DNA of 64,000 nt from Paludibacteraceae bacterium. GTDB lineage: Bacteria; Bacteroidota; Bacteroidia; Bacteroidales; Paludibacteraceae. Below, one piece after another: positions 7,527-16,208 of this stretch; the stretch's first letter is position 1; each line of letters starts with the position of its first letter. The notes beneath the pieces were generated by a model. That model saw only the letters and a list, made by a program, of their open reading frames with translations, was not told the DNA's origin and ran no database searches. Made by a program: the position numbers and the translations under genes. The stretch lies in NCBI GenBank assembly GCA_017962085.1, contig JAGCWA010000046.1:1-64000 (forward strand), in the 5' to 3' direction.

Positions 7527-8666
7527 TTAATCCATTCTGCTCTTGTAATCTTCGTACCCGAATTTCCGTAGCACCTCCATCTTGTTGTCCTTTGTCCAGA
7601 GTACGATGGAAGGGTGGGAGACTCCGTTGAATAGGGTGGTCTTGACGGTCGTGTAATGGATCATGTCCATGAAGACGATCTTCTCGCCGACTTGCAGCTC
7701 GTGATCGAAGGACCAAGACCCCACGAAGTCACCGGACAGGCAGCTGTTGCCTCCCATGCGGTAGGTGGGTTTCCCCTCGACCTCGTCTGTCGCCCCTAAT
7801 ATGGCTGGTTTGTAAGGCATCTCAAGACAGTCTGGCATGTGGCAGGCGAACGACACGTTGAGTATGGCCGTCTTGATGCCATGGTTCTCCACAATGTCCA
7901 CTACGGTGGAGACGAGTTCGCCCGTCTGCCATGCGAAGGCGCTTCCGGGTTCGAGGATCACCTTCAGCCATGGATAGCGGCTCCTGAATTCTTTGACGAT
8001 CTTTATGAGGTGCTCCACATCGTAGTCTTTCCGAGTCATTAGGTGGCCACCGCCGAAATTCACCCACTTGAGTTGCGGCAGGAAGGTGGCGAATTTCTCC
8101 TCGAACGCCTGCATGAGCTTCTCGAACTCGTAGGAGGAGGACTCGCAGAGCGCGTGGCAGTGGAATCCTTCGATGCCTGCGGGTAGCTTGCCGCCGAACT
8201 GATCGACCGTGACGCCTAGTCTGGAGCCTGGTGCGCAAGGGTTGTAGAGGTCAGTCTCCACCTGCGAAATCTCCGGGTTGACCCTTATGCCGCAGGATAT
8301 GTGCCGGCTGAATCCCTCTATCTCAGCCTTTCTCCGCTCGTATTGTTGGATGGAGTTGAAGGTGATATGGCTGCTCAGCGAGGCGATCTCGGCGAATTCC
8401 TCGTCCGTGTAGGCGGGTGAGTAGGTGTGGGCGTAGTTGCCCATCTCCTCGTATGCGAGGCGAGCCTCCGAGAGGGAGCTGGCGGTGGAGTAGGGTATGT
8501 ATTCCTTCACGATAGGGAATAGTTTCCATAGCGCAAAAGCCTTGAAGGCGAGGATGATGTCCGCTCCGGATCTCTCTTTTACCGATTGGATCAGTGATAA
8601 GTTCTTCCTCAGTCTGACTTCGTCCACCACATATGCGGGGGAGGGTATTTGGCTATAGTCTATCAT
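7527..8666 (-). CDS. nspC: Carboxynorspermidine decarboxylase
   Basis: A 379-residue PLP-dependent decarboxylase of the alanine racemase-fold group, removing the carboxyl group from carboxynorspermidine or carboxyspermidine in polyamine synthesis. The N-terminal LAFKAFALWK carries the PLP lysine, HSxxS-like and FGGGHLMTRKDYD segments form the phosphate-binding region, and a C-terminal NSCLSGDF supplies the expected active-site cysteine region. Length is normal. The partner dehydrogenase gene is not adjacent. It is divergent from gltX. Confidence 0.93.
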   Translation of the reverse strand: MIDYSQIPSPAYVVDEVRLRKNLSLIQSVKERSGADIILAFKAFALWKLFPIVKEYIPYSTASSLSEARLAYEEMGNYAHTYSPAYTDEEFAEIASLSSHITFNSIQQYERRKAEIEGFSRHISCGIRVNPEISQVETDLYNPCAPGSRLGVTVDQFGGKLPAGIEGFHCHALCESSSYEFEKLMQAFEEKFATFLPQLKWVNFGGGHLMTRKDYDVEHLIKIVKEFRSRYPWLKVILEPGSAFAWQTGELVSTVVDIVENHGIKTAILNVSFACHMPDCLEMPYKPAILGATDEVEGKPTYRMGGNSCLSGDFVGSWSFDHELQVGEKIVFMDMIHYTTVKTTLFNGVSHPSIVLWTKDNKMEVLRKFGYEDYKSRMD

Positions 8667-8771
8667 ATGTTTCTTCGTTTAAATAGTCCAAAGGTATATA
8701 ATTTTGAGCAGACATGACCATTTATCCCATACAATTTTGTAATTTTGCACCCCGAATTCAATATCATTAAT

Positions 8772-10292
8772 ATGGCAGAAAGAAAAGTTCGTGTGCGTTT
8801 CGCACCAAGTCCGACAGGACCGTTGCACATCGGAGGTGTGAGGACATGCTTATACAATTATTTGTTCGCTAAGAAAAACGGTGGCGATTTGCTGCTCAGG
8901 ATCGAGGATACCGACTCCCAGCGTTTCGTGCCTGGGGCGGAAGAGTATATCATCGAAGCCTTCAAATGGTTGGGTATCACTTTCGACGAAGGTGTGGGCG
9001 TGGGTGGCCCTAACGGACCGTACCGCCAGAGCGAGCGCCGCGACATCTATAAGATATATGTGAAGCAATTGATCGAGAGCGGTCATGCGTATTATGCGTT
9101 CGACACGCCGGAGGAGTTGGAGGCGAAGCGTAATGCCATCCCTAATTTCCAATATGATTCACATACCCGTATGCAAGGGGTTAACTCCTTGACATTGAGT
9201 GAGGAAGAGGTGAACCGACGCATTGCGGCCGGTGAGAAATATGTGGTTCGTATTAAGGTGGAGCCGGATGAGGACATCGAGGTGGATGATTTGGTGCGCG
9301 GCAAGGTGGTCATCAATTCCAACATCTTGGACGACAAGGTTTTGTACAAGGCGGCGGACGAGTTGCCTACCTATCACTTGGCGAATATCGTGGACGACCA
9401 CTTGATGGAGATCACCCATGTGATCCGTGGTGAGGAGTGGTTGCCTTCCGCACCGCTCCACGTGTTGCTCTACCGTTATTTGGGTTGGGCGGATACGATG
9501 CCTCGTTTCGCGCACTTGCCGTTGTTGCTCAAGCCGGAGGGCAATGGTAAGCTGAGCAAGCGTGATGGCGACAAATTGGGCTTCCCAGTCTTCCCGCTGC
9601 AATGGAAGGATCCTAAGAGCGGTGATATCTCTTCGGGCTACCGCGAGTCTGGCTATCTGCCTGAGGCGGTTGTCAACTTCCTCGCTTTGTTGGGCTGGAA
9701 CCCTGGCAACGACCAGGAGATGCTCTCGATGGACGAGCTGATCGAGCTCTTCTCCATCGACCGTATCAGCAAGTCTGGCGCCCGCTTCAACTACGAGAAG
9801 GGCAAATGGTTCAACCATGAGTACCTGATTAGAAAATCTGACGAGGAGGTGGCGCATATGTTCGAGCCTATCCTGAAGGAGAAGGGCATCACTTGCGCAT
9901 TCGATAAGCTGAAATACATCGTTTCTTTGGTGAAGGAGCGCATCACGTTCCCGGCCGACTTGTGGGAGCAGGCAAGCTTCTTCTTCGAGGCTCCGACCGC
10001 ATACGATGAGAAATCGTTGAAGAAACGTTGGAAAGAGGAGAGTCCTCAGTGCCTGCGTGAGTTGGTGGAGGTGTTGAAAGGTATTGATGATTATTCTAAG
10101 GTTAATGAAAACGAACAATTGGTGCTCGATTGGGTGGCTTCGAAAGGCTACAATTTGGGTACGGTGATGAACTCTTTCCGTATCACTTTGGTGGGTGCGG
10201 CGAAGGGACCTCATATTTTCAACATTATAGATATTCTTGGTAAAGAAGAAACAATCGCCCGTGTGAACAGGGCGTTGGAGGTAATTAAGTAA
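8772..10292 (+). CDS. gltX: Glutamyl-tRNA synthetase
   Basis: A 506-residue class I synthetase that charges tRNA-Glu with glutamate. The class I signature is HIGG at residues 19-22 after RFAPSPTG. The second signature KLSKRDG is near residue 260 and binds ATP. The frame extends upstream to 8745, but the ATG at 8772 ([10 protein letters not shown]) gives the usual start. A TAATTTTG -7 element lies about 30 bases upstream. The stop codon overlaps the waaA start by one base (TAATG), so the pair is translationally coupled. Confidence 0.97.
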   Translation: MAERKVRVRFAPSPTGPLHIGGVRTCLYNYLFAKKNGGDLLLRIEDTDSQRFVPGAEEYIIEAFKWLGITFDEGVGVGGPNGPYRQSERRDIYKIYVKQLIESGHAYYAFDTPEELEAKRNAIPNFQYDSHTRMQGVNSLTLSEEEVNRRIAAGEKYVVRIKVEPDEDIEVDDLVRGKVVINSNILDDKVLYKAADELPTYHLANIVDDHLMEITHVIRGEEWLPSAPLHVLLYRYLGWADTMPRFAHLPLLLKPEGNGKLSKRDGDKLGFPVFPLQWKDPKSGDISSGYRESGYLPEAVVNFLALLGWNPGNDQEMLSMDELIELFSIDRISKSGARFNYEKGKWFNHEYLIRKSDEEVAHMFEPILKEKGITCAFDKLKYIVSLVKERITFPADLWEQASFFFEAPTAYDEKSLKKRWKEESPQCLRELVEVLKGIDDYSKVNENEQLVLDWVASKGYNLGTVMNSFRITLVGAAKGPHIFNIIDILGKEETIARVNRALEVIK

Positions 10293-11524
10293 TGGTAAAA
10301 ACGCTGTACAATTTAGGTATGCTCATATACCATTTTGGTGTGTGGGTAGCCTCTTTTTGGAACGAAAAGGCTTCCAAGTTCTGCAAGGGTAGGCAAGGTG
10401 TGCTTGAATACATTGCGGAGAAAGTGGACAGAAACAGCAAGTATGTCTGGGTCCATGCCGCCTCTTTGGGAGAGTTTGAGCAGGGACGTCCAATTATTGA
10501 GAAACTTAGGCAGATGAAGCCTGAGTACAAGATTATCCTTACGTTTTTCTCCCCATCCGGTTATGAGGTCAGGAAGAATTACGAGGGGGCGGACATCGTT
10601 TGTTACCTCCCCATTGACACGTCATGGAGCGCGAATCGTTTCCTGGATGTTGTGAATCCGTCGTATGCGATCTTCATCAAGTATGAGTTTTGGATGAATT
10701 ATATCGTCGGACTGAAACGGCGGAAAATCCCGACCTACATTGTCTCGGCCATTTTCCGTCCGAGCCAGGTATTCTTCAAGTGGTATGGTTTCTGGTATCG
10801 GAAAGTGCTTCACTGCTTCACCCATTTGTTTGTTCAGAACCAAGTTTCGCTGGATTTGCTCTCCTCTATAGGGGTGAAGAACGTCTCATTGTCGGGAGAC
10901 ACAAGATTTGACCGTGTGGCTGATATCGCCGCCAATTCCAAGGAGTTGCCTATCGTCTCCGCGTTTGCGCAGGGCTCCAAGGTGATCGTGGTGGGTAGTT
11001 CATGGCCGAAGGATGAGGATATCCTGTGTGATTATTTCAACAACCATCCGGAGGTGAAGCTGATTTTGGCGCCTCATGAGATCCATCAGGCTCATTTGGA
11101 TAGCATCGTATCCAAGCTGAAGCGCCCGTATGTCTTCTACAAGGATACGGACGAGGCGGCTGCGGCTAAGGCGGATTGCTTGATCATCAATTGTTTCGGT
11201 CTGCTCTCCTCCATCTATAAGTACGGCAAGGTGGCCTATATCGGTGGGGGCTTCGGCGTAGGAATCCATAACACGTTGGAGGCCGCCGTCTATGGCATGC
11301 CGGTGCTCTTCGGACCTAACCACGAGCGTTTCCAGGAGGCGGTGGACATGGTGAAGCGCGGTGGTGCCTTCTCCATCCAAAACGCTGATGAGTTTAATGG
11401 TTTGATGGATAGTTTGTTAGAGGAGAACTCCACGTTGCTTCAGTCTGCTTCTGCCCAAACGGCGGGTTATGTGAATGAGAATCGTGGTGCGACGGAAAGA
11501 ATTGTAAACGAAGTTTTTCGGTGA
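10292..11524 (+). CDS. waaA: 3-deoxy-D-manno-octulosonic acid (Kdo) transferase
   Basis: A 410-residue glycosyltransferase that adds Kdo to lipid A at the cytoplasmic face of the inner membrane. An N-terminal hydrophobic anchor (LGMLIYHFGVWVASFW) precedes the conserved WVHAASLGEFEQGRP, which contains the catalytic glutamate, and the C-terminal half carries GGGFGVGIHNTLEAAVYGMPVLFGPN typical of this GT-B family. Coupled to gltX by a one-base overlap, followed by tRNA-Ser. Confidence 0.95.
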   Translation: MVKTLYNLGMLIYHFGVWVASFWNEKASKFCKGRQGVLEYIAEKVDRNSKYVWVHAASLGEFEQGRPIIEKLRQMKPEYKIILTFFSPSGYEVRKNYEGADIVCYLPIDTSWSANRFLDVVNPSYAIFIKYEFWMNYIVGLKRRKIPTYIVSAIFRPSQVFFKWYGFWYRKVLHCFTHLFVQNQVSLDLLSSIGVKNVSLSGDTRFDRVADIAANSKELPIVSAFAQGSKVIVVGSSWPKDEDILCDYFNNHPEVKLILAPHEIHQAHLDSIVSKLKRPYVFYKDTDEAAAAKADCLIINCFGLLSSIYKYGKVAYIGGGFGVGIHNTLEAAVYGMPVLFGPNHERFQEAVDMVKRGGAFSIQNADEFNGLMDSLLEENSTLLQSASAQTAGYVNENRGATERIVNEVFR

Positions 11525-11561
11525 TTTTTTCGGCAAAAAGGCGAAAAAATGTTGCTTTCCG

Positions 11562-11593
11562 TTTGCTTGATTCAGTATTTAGTACTACATTTG
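11562..11593 (+). promoter_or_regulatory. Promoter of tRNA-Ser
   Basis: TTTG (11562-11565), 20 bases, TACATTTG (11586-11593), 23 bases before the tRNA. Confidence 0.75.
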
Positions 11594-11616
11594 CACTGCA
11601 AATCCGAAAGGGGTTT

Positions 11617-11703
11617 GGTGAGATGGGTGAGTGGCTGAAACCACCAGTTTGCTAAACTGACGTACGGGTTACCGTACCGGGGGTTCGAATCCCCCTCTCA
11701 CCG
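11617..11703 (+). tRNA. tRNA-Ser (anticodon GCT)
   Basis: An 87-nt class II tRNA. Acceptor GGTGAGA pairs with TCTCACC, discriminator G, anticodon loop with GCT (reads AGC/AGU), a long variable arm GTACGGGTTACCGTAC, and T arm GGGGGTTCGAATCCCCC. CCA is not encoded. The long variable arm is diagnostic for Ser/Leu/Tyr types, and the anticodon fixes serine. Confidence 0.96.
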
Positions 11704-11766
11704 CTTTTGCATTATTCTTGTTAGTTCGTTTACGAGCTAACTTTTTTTTTATAGTGATGTGGTGCC

Positions 11767-12819
11767 ATGAAAAAGAAATCATCCAAAAAGAACCATAAGG
11801 GTGTTAAACGCATTGTTTGTGCGGCGATTGTCGTCGTGGCTTTGGCTGTGGGAGGTTTCTCCCTCTATTCGCTCTTCTCTCCTAATGTGCGGGTGAATGG
11901 GGATTCGAAGCATTTGCTGGTCTATGAGAACGCCACCTATGACGATGTGCTGGATTCGTTGAAAAGCATGAATGCGTTGCGGTCAGAATTGGCTTTCCGC
12001 TTTGTTTCCAGGTTGTTGAATTACCCGGGCAATGTGATTTCTGGACGATATGAGCTGGTGGATGGTGAGAACTCCCTCACGTTTGTCCATAAGCTTATGT
12101 ATGGACAACAGTCTCCTGTGCGGTTGACCTTCAATAACATACGTACGAAGAAGGATTTGGCGGATAAGATCACCAAGAACCTTCGGATGTCGCAGAGCGA
12201 TATGCTCACGGCTTTGTGCGACGAGAATGTCTGCGCCAAGTATGGTACGAACCCCGAGAATATCGTCTCCTTGTTTATCCCTAACACGTATGAGGTCTAT
12301 TGGGACATCTCTCCGGAGGACCTTATCCTTCGCATGAAGAAGGAGTATGATAAGTTTTGGACGAACGAGCGCTTGGATAAATTGGCGGAGGTGGGACTGA
12401 ACCAACAGCAGGTGAGCACACTTGCCTCTATCGTCGACGAAGAGACCCGTAAGGTGGACGAGAAGCCTCGTGTGGCGGGCTTGTACCTGAACCGTTACCA
12501 TCGGGGCATTCCTTTGCAGGCGGACCCTACCGTGAAGTTCGCCTTGCAGAATTTCTCCCTGAAACGTATCTACAGAGGCCATCTGGAATATGACTCGCCT
12601 TATAACACCTACAAGTATGTGGGCTTGCCTCCTGGACCGATCCGTATCCCTTCCATCGAGGCGATCGACGCGGTGCTCAATTTCGAGAACCACGATTATA
12701 TCTATATGTGCGCCAAGGAGGATTTCTCAGGCTACCATAACTTCGCCGCCACCTACGAGGCGCACCAAGCGAATGCTAATAAGTACCGGAAGGCCTTGAA
12801 TAAAAGGGGGATTAGGTAA
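11767..12819 (+). CDS. mltG: Endolytic murein transglycosylase MltG
   Basis: A 350-residue YceG-family lytic transglycosylase that cuts nascent peptidoglycan and helps terminate glycan strands. A Lys-rich cytoplasmic tail (residues 1-15) is followed by one membrane helix (about 16-38), then the periplasmic domain. The catalytic segment LASIVDEET is at residues 219-227, followed by VAGLYLNR and the conserved LQADPTV. The family usually has E-x-E-T here. This protein has D224 at the first acidic position and E225/E226 after it, a conservative change worth noting. Monocistronic, with a bidirectional terminator downstream. Confidence 0.93.
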   Translation: MKKKSSKKNHKGVKRIVCAAIVVVALAVGGFSLYSLFSPNVRVNGDSKHLLVYENATYDDVLDSLKSMNALRSELAFRFVSRLLNYPGNVISGRYELVDGENSLTFVHKLMYGQQSPVRLTFNNIRTKKDLADKITKNLRMSQSDMLTALCDENVCAKYGTNPENIVSLFIPNTYEVYWDISPEDLILRMKKEYDKFWTNERLDKLAEVGLNQQQVSTLASIVDEETRKVDEKPRVAGLYLNRYHRGIPLQADPTVKFALQNFSLKRIYRGHLEYDSPYNTYKYVGLPPGPIRIPSIEAIDAVLNFENHDYIYMCAKEDFSGYHNFAATYEAHQANANKYRKALNKRGIR

Positions 12820-12850
12820 TTAAGAATTAAGAGTTAAGAATTAAGAGTTT
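12817..12850. repeat. AT-rich interspersed repeat, family A (AATTAAGA type)
   Basis: Short phased repeat of the form taattaagaattaagag and variants at the 3' end of mltG. Related copies are at 26737-26769, 34190-34218 and 48668-48719. Confidence 0.6.
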
Positions 12851-12867
12851 GTCTTGGGGGATTAAAT

Positions 12868-12900
12868 AAAGGACGATGTACAGTGTACATCGTCCTATTT
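12868..12900. terminator. Bidirectional terminator between mltG and rpiB
   Basis: Perfect 13-bp stem AGGACGATGTACA/TGTACATCGTCCT with a 1-base gap and A/T-rich flanks on both sides. It serves two convergent genes. Confidence 0.8.
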
Positions 12901-12962
12901 TTGTGCATTGCCGCCTATTGACAGACAATCTGCACGTTGTTTCTTTTTGTGCTTGCGGCGGC

Positions 12963-13412
12963 TTATTTCACAGGTATCTTAGCGACCCTGCGCTCGTGTC
13001 TTCCTCCTTCGAAATCGGTGGTGAGGAAAGCCTTCACGATCTCCAACGCCTTCTCTTTGGAGATGAAGCGGGCAGGGATGCCTACCACGTTGGCGTTGTT
13101 GTGCTGGCGGCCTAATTGGGCGATCTCCACCTCCCATGAGAGGGCGGCGCGTATGCCTTGGTGCTTGTTGCAGGTCATGGAGATGCCGTTGCCTGTTCCG
13201 CAGATGGCGATGCCCATGTCGCATTGTCCGTTTTCTATCGCTTCAGCCATGGGATGCGCATAGTCAGGGTAGTCGCAGCTGTCGGTCGTGTTGGTTCCGA
13301 AGTTCATGAACGCTTGTACTTGGTCTCCTAATTGCTCGATGATGTAGTTCTTCACCTCTACGCCTGCGTGGTCGTTGCAGATGCCCACTACCATGTCTTT
13401 TAAATCCTTCAT
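12963..13412 (-). CDS. rpiB: Ribose 5-phosphate isomerase B
   Basis: A 149-residue RpiB/LacAB-family isomerase interconverting ribose 5-phosphate and ribulose 5-phosphate in the pentose phosphate pathway. Landmarks are the N-terminal NDHAG, the DYPDYAH loop, and GICGTGNGI-like AICGTGNGISMTCNK, which contains the active-site cysteine, with an RAAL segment after it. Normal length. It lies 27 bases after parE in the same direction and may be read with it. Transketolase, a common neighbour, is absent. Confidence 0.94.
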   Translation of the reverse strand: MKDLKDMVVGICNDHAGVEVKNYIIEQLGDQVQAFMNFGTNTTDSCDYPDYAHPMAEAIENGQCDMGIAICGTGNGISMTCNKHQGIRAALSWEVEIAQLGRQHNNANVVGIPARFISKEKALEIVKAFLTTDFEGGRHERRVAKIPVK

Positions 13413-13439
13413 TGTAATTGATGTTATGTTTTCTCAGTG

Positions 13440-15332
13440 TTATTCGTTCGGTGCGTCCTCCTCGATCACCAGGTTATCGATGATGAAGTCTTGACGTTGT
13501 TGGGTGTTGTTGCCCATGTAGAACTCCAGCATGTTGCTGAGGTCGTCGTCTTTCCTCATGGAGACTTGGTCGAGTCTGATATTGTCGCCGATGAACCCCT
13601 TGAACTCGTCCGGCGAGATCTCTCCCAAACCTTTGAATCGGGTGATCTCCACCTTCGAACCAGACTTCTCCAGCGTATTGATGGCGTTGATTCTCTCCTC
13701 GTCCGAGTAGCAGTAGAAGGTTTGTTTCTTGTCCCTCACGCGGAACAATGGGGTCTCCAGTATGTAGACGTGTCCGTTGCGTACGAGGTCGGGGAAGAAT
13801 TGCAGGAAGAAGGTGAGCAACAGCAGACGGATGTGCATTCCGTCGACATCGGCATCGGTGGCGATGATCACCTTGTTGTAGCGCAGTCCCTCCATGCCGT
13901 CTTCGATGTTCAGGGCGGCTTGTAGGAGGTTCAACTCCTCGTTCTCGTAGACGATGTTACGTTTCTTCCCGTAGCTGTTTTCAGGCTTTCCTCGCAGGGA
14001 GAATACGGCCTGGAGGTTAGCGTCACGGCTCTTCGTGATGGAACCGCTCGCGGAGTCTCCCTCGGTGATGAAGATGCTGGTCTTCTCCTGGTCGGTGCCT
14101 TTGGTGTCGTTGTAGTGGATTCGGCAGTCGCGTAGTTTGCGGTTGCAGAGGCTCACTTTCTTCACCCTTTCCCTTGCGGCTTTGGTGATGCCGGCGATGG
14201 CCTTCCTTTCCTTCTCGGCGTCCTGTATTTTCTTCAGGAGGATATCCGCGGTGTCTTGGTTCTTGTGCAGATAGTTGTCGAGTTGTTCCTTGACGAAGTC
14301 GTTGACGAATTTATTGATGGATACCCCATCCGTAGGGTTCATGTCGCGCGAGCCCAGTTTCGTCTTTGTCTGGCTCTCGAAGACTGGCTCCTCCACGCTG
14401 ATGGAGATCGCCGCCACAATACCTGCGCGGATGTCAGGCAACTCCATGTTCTTGTTGTAGAACTCTTTGATGGTCTTGCCGATCGCCTCACGGAAGGCGG
14501 ATTGGTGCGTGCCGCCTTGGGTGGTATGCTGACCGTTGACGAAGGAGTAGTAGTCCTCTCCGTACTGCATGCAGTGGGTGAAGGCTATTTCGATGTCCTC
14601 TCCCTTGAAGTGGATGATAGGGTAGAGAGGGTTCTCCACCAAGTTGGCGTTGAGCAGGTCCAGCAATCCATGTCTTGACACGAACTTCTGTCCGTTGAAG
14701 ATCATGGAGAGTCCTGTGTTCAGATAGGTGTAGTTGCGGAGCATGGTCTCCACGAACTCATCTTTGTATTTGTAGTTCCCGAAGATTTTCGGGTCATTGT
14801 CCGGTTTGAAGTAGGTGATGGTACCGTTCTCGCCTTCACCGTCGATGATTCCGGTGTCGCTGACGAGTTCGCCACGGCTGAATTCAGCGATCCTTGTCTT
14901 GCCGTCGCGGATACTCTGTACCCTGAAACTCTCGGAGAGGGCGTTGACCGCCTTGGTACCCACACCATTCAGTCCGACGGATTTCTTGAATGATTTATTG
15001 TCGTATTTGGCACCCGTGTTCATGATGGAGACCGCTTCCACGATCTTTCCTAACGGAATGCCTCGACCATAGTCACGAACGGTCACCGCACCATCTTTCA
15101 GGGTTATTTCGATCTGCTTGCCGACGCCCATTCTGAACTCGTCGATACTGTTGTCTATCACCTCTTTCAGCAGCACATAGATTCCGTCGTCGTAGTGGGA
15201 ACCGTCACCCAGTTTTCCGATGTACATACCTGGGCGGAGCCTGACGTGCTCAAGACCTTCCAGGTGCTTGATGTCGTCGTCGGTGTAATTTGCGATAGCC
15301 GCTTGCGTCTCGTTGAAATCCAATTCTGCCAT
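13440..15332 (-). CDS. parE: DNA topoisomerase IV subunit B
   Basis: A 630-residue type IIA topoisomerase ATPase subunit. The GHKL ATPase domain is N-terminal ([27 protein letters not shown]), and the TOPRIM domain carries EGDSASG near residue 420 and DADVDGMHI near 495. It pairs with ParC to decatenate chromosomes. I choose ParE over GyrB from the short N-terminus, overall length and the Bacteroidetes-type ending [10 protein letters not shown]. The parC gene is not in the window. A 120-base gap separates it from batE upstream. Confidence 0.88.
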   Translation of the reverse strand: MAELDFNETQAAIANYTDDDIKHLEGLEHVRLRPGMYIGKLGDGSHYDDGIYVLLKEVIDNSIDEFRMGVGKQIEITLKDGAVTVRDYGRGIPLGKIVEAVSIMNTGAKYDNKSFKKSVGLNGVGTKAVNALSESFRVQSIRDGKTRIAEFSRGELVSDTGIIDGEGENGTITYFKPDNDPKIFGNYKYKDEFVETMLRNYTYLNTGLSMIFNGQKFVSRHGLLDLLNANLVENPLYPIIHFKGEDIEIAFTHCMQYGEDYYSFVNGQHTTQGGTHQSAFREAIGKTIKEFYNKNMELPDIRAGIVAAISISVEEPVFESQTKTKLGSRDMNPTDGVSINKFVNDFVKEQLDNYLHKNQDTADILLKKIQDAEKERKAIAGITKAARERVKKVSLCNRKLRDCRIHYNDTKGTDQEKTSIFITEGDSASGSITKSRDANLQAVFSLRGKPENSYGKKRNIVYENEELNLLQAALNIEDGMEGLRYNKVIIATDADVDGMHIRLLLLTFFLQFFPDLVRNGHVYILETPLFRVRDKKQTFYCYSDEERINAINTLEKSGSKVEITRFKGLGEISPDEFKGFIGDNIRLDQVSMRKDDDLSNMLEFYMGNNTQQRQDFIIDNLVIEEDAPNE

Positions 15333-15452
15333 AACGATAATTCATTTATTCATAAGAACCGAAAGGGAAGCGGTTCGTCGTGTTCCTTCCCTTTGGGAGC
15401 GTCGGGTGGTTGAGCCCCCCATCGCCTATTGCTTGCCTTGTTCGTGGGTCAA

Positions 15453-16205
15453 CTATATGATTTCCAATTTCTTGGAGGAAATCCAGCCAGTGTTTCCGTC
15501 TTCCATTTGGATCTCAAACCAATCGCCGATTTTGTTCTTGATCCGCACTTTTGTTCCTTCGTGCAGTACGAAGAGGTCTGTTCCAGACTCGTCCGGCGTG
15601 CTTTTCCCGGTGACGGTAGGAGCGATGATGATGGCGCTCTCGTTCTTTGTCATCGCATTGTTTTGCGCTTTAGCGTAGCCGAATGATATGAAGGAAAACA
15701 CCAAGGTCACGATGGCGGAGAAGAAAGCGATTTTCTTCACCAATACTTTAGTCGAGAAGATGTACAGTCCGACGAGTATCAATGTCAGTATGAAGGCGAA
15801 GATGCTCCATTTCGCCCAACCGTTGGAGGATGTACCGTTTTGGATGGACTGGTTCCATTCCGAGAGGACGAATTTCTCCATGGTCTCGATCTTATCCACG
15901 GTTTGGCTTCTTGCCATTTCGAGGTTGTACTTCGCGTCCTCGTAGTCCGGCTTGAGCTTGAGCGCCTTCTCGTAATAGAGGATGGCATAGGCAATCTCAC
16001 CCTGTTTGTACTTGGCGTTTCCGAGGTTGTAGTACAAAGCGTACGATGTGCCCTCCTTTTTCATCACTTCCGAGTAAAGGCTGTCCGCCAATGCATATTT
16101 TTCCGCCTTATAGGCTTCGTTGGCTTGCTTCATGGTGTTGGAGTCCACAGCGAATGCGCTGACGGAGAGCAAAGCCAATGTGAGTAATATAATAATTCTT
16201 TTCAT
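15453..16205 (-). CDS. batE: BatE: TPR and SH3 domain protein of the Bat operon
   Basis: A 250-residue protein. A signal peptide (residues 1-20) is followed by two or three tetratricopeptide repeats (ANEAYKAEKYALADSLYSE, YYNLGNAKYKQGEIAYAI), two membrane helices near residues 135 and 160, and a C-terminal bacterial SH3-like domain (KVRIKNKIGDWFEIQMEDG ... GWISSKKLEII). Last gene of the Bat operon, starting 3 bases after batD. The Bat proteins are membrane/periplasmic and linked to aerotolerance and stress survival, but their biochemical role is not settled. Confidence 0.9.
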   Translation of the reverse strand: MKRIIILLTLALLSVSAFAVDSNTMKQANEAYKAEKYALADSLYSEVMKKEGTSYALYYNLGNAKYKQGEIAYAILYYEKALKLKPDYEDAKYNLEMARSQTVDKIETMEKFVLSEWNQSIQNGTSSNGWAKWSIFAFILTLILVGLYIFSTKVLVKKIAFFSAIVTLVFSFISFGYAKAQNNAMTKNESAIIIAPTVTGKSTPDESGTDLFVLHEGTKVRIKNKIGDWFEIQMEDGNTGWISSKKLEII

Positions 16206-16208
16206 ATT

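Noticed and set aside
9159-10214. Long open frame of 351 codons antisense to gltX
   Set aside because: It lies wholly inside an unmistakable glutamyl-tRNA synthetase gene, is Arg/Leu/His/Gln-rich as expected from reverse-strand reading of GC-rich codons, and shows no motif.
15340-15452. Possible terminator between batE and parE
   Set aside because: An AAAGGGAAG/CTTCCCTTT inverted repeat is present, but the loop is long and no T-run follows on the minus strand.
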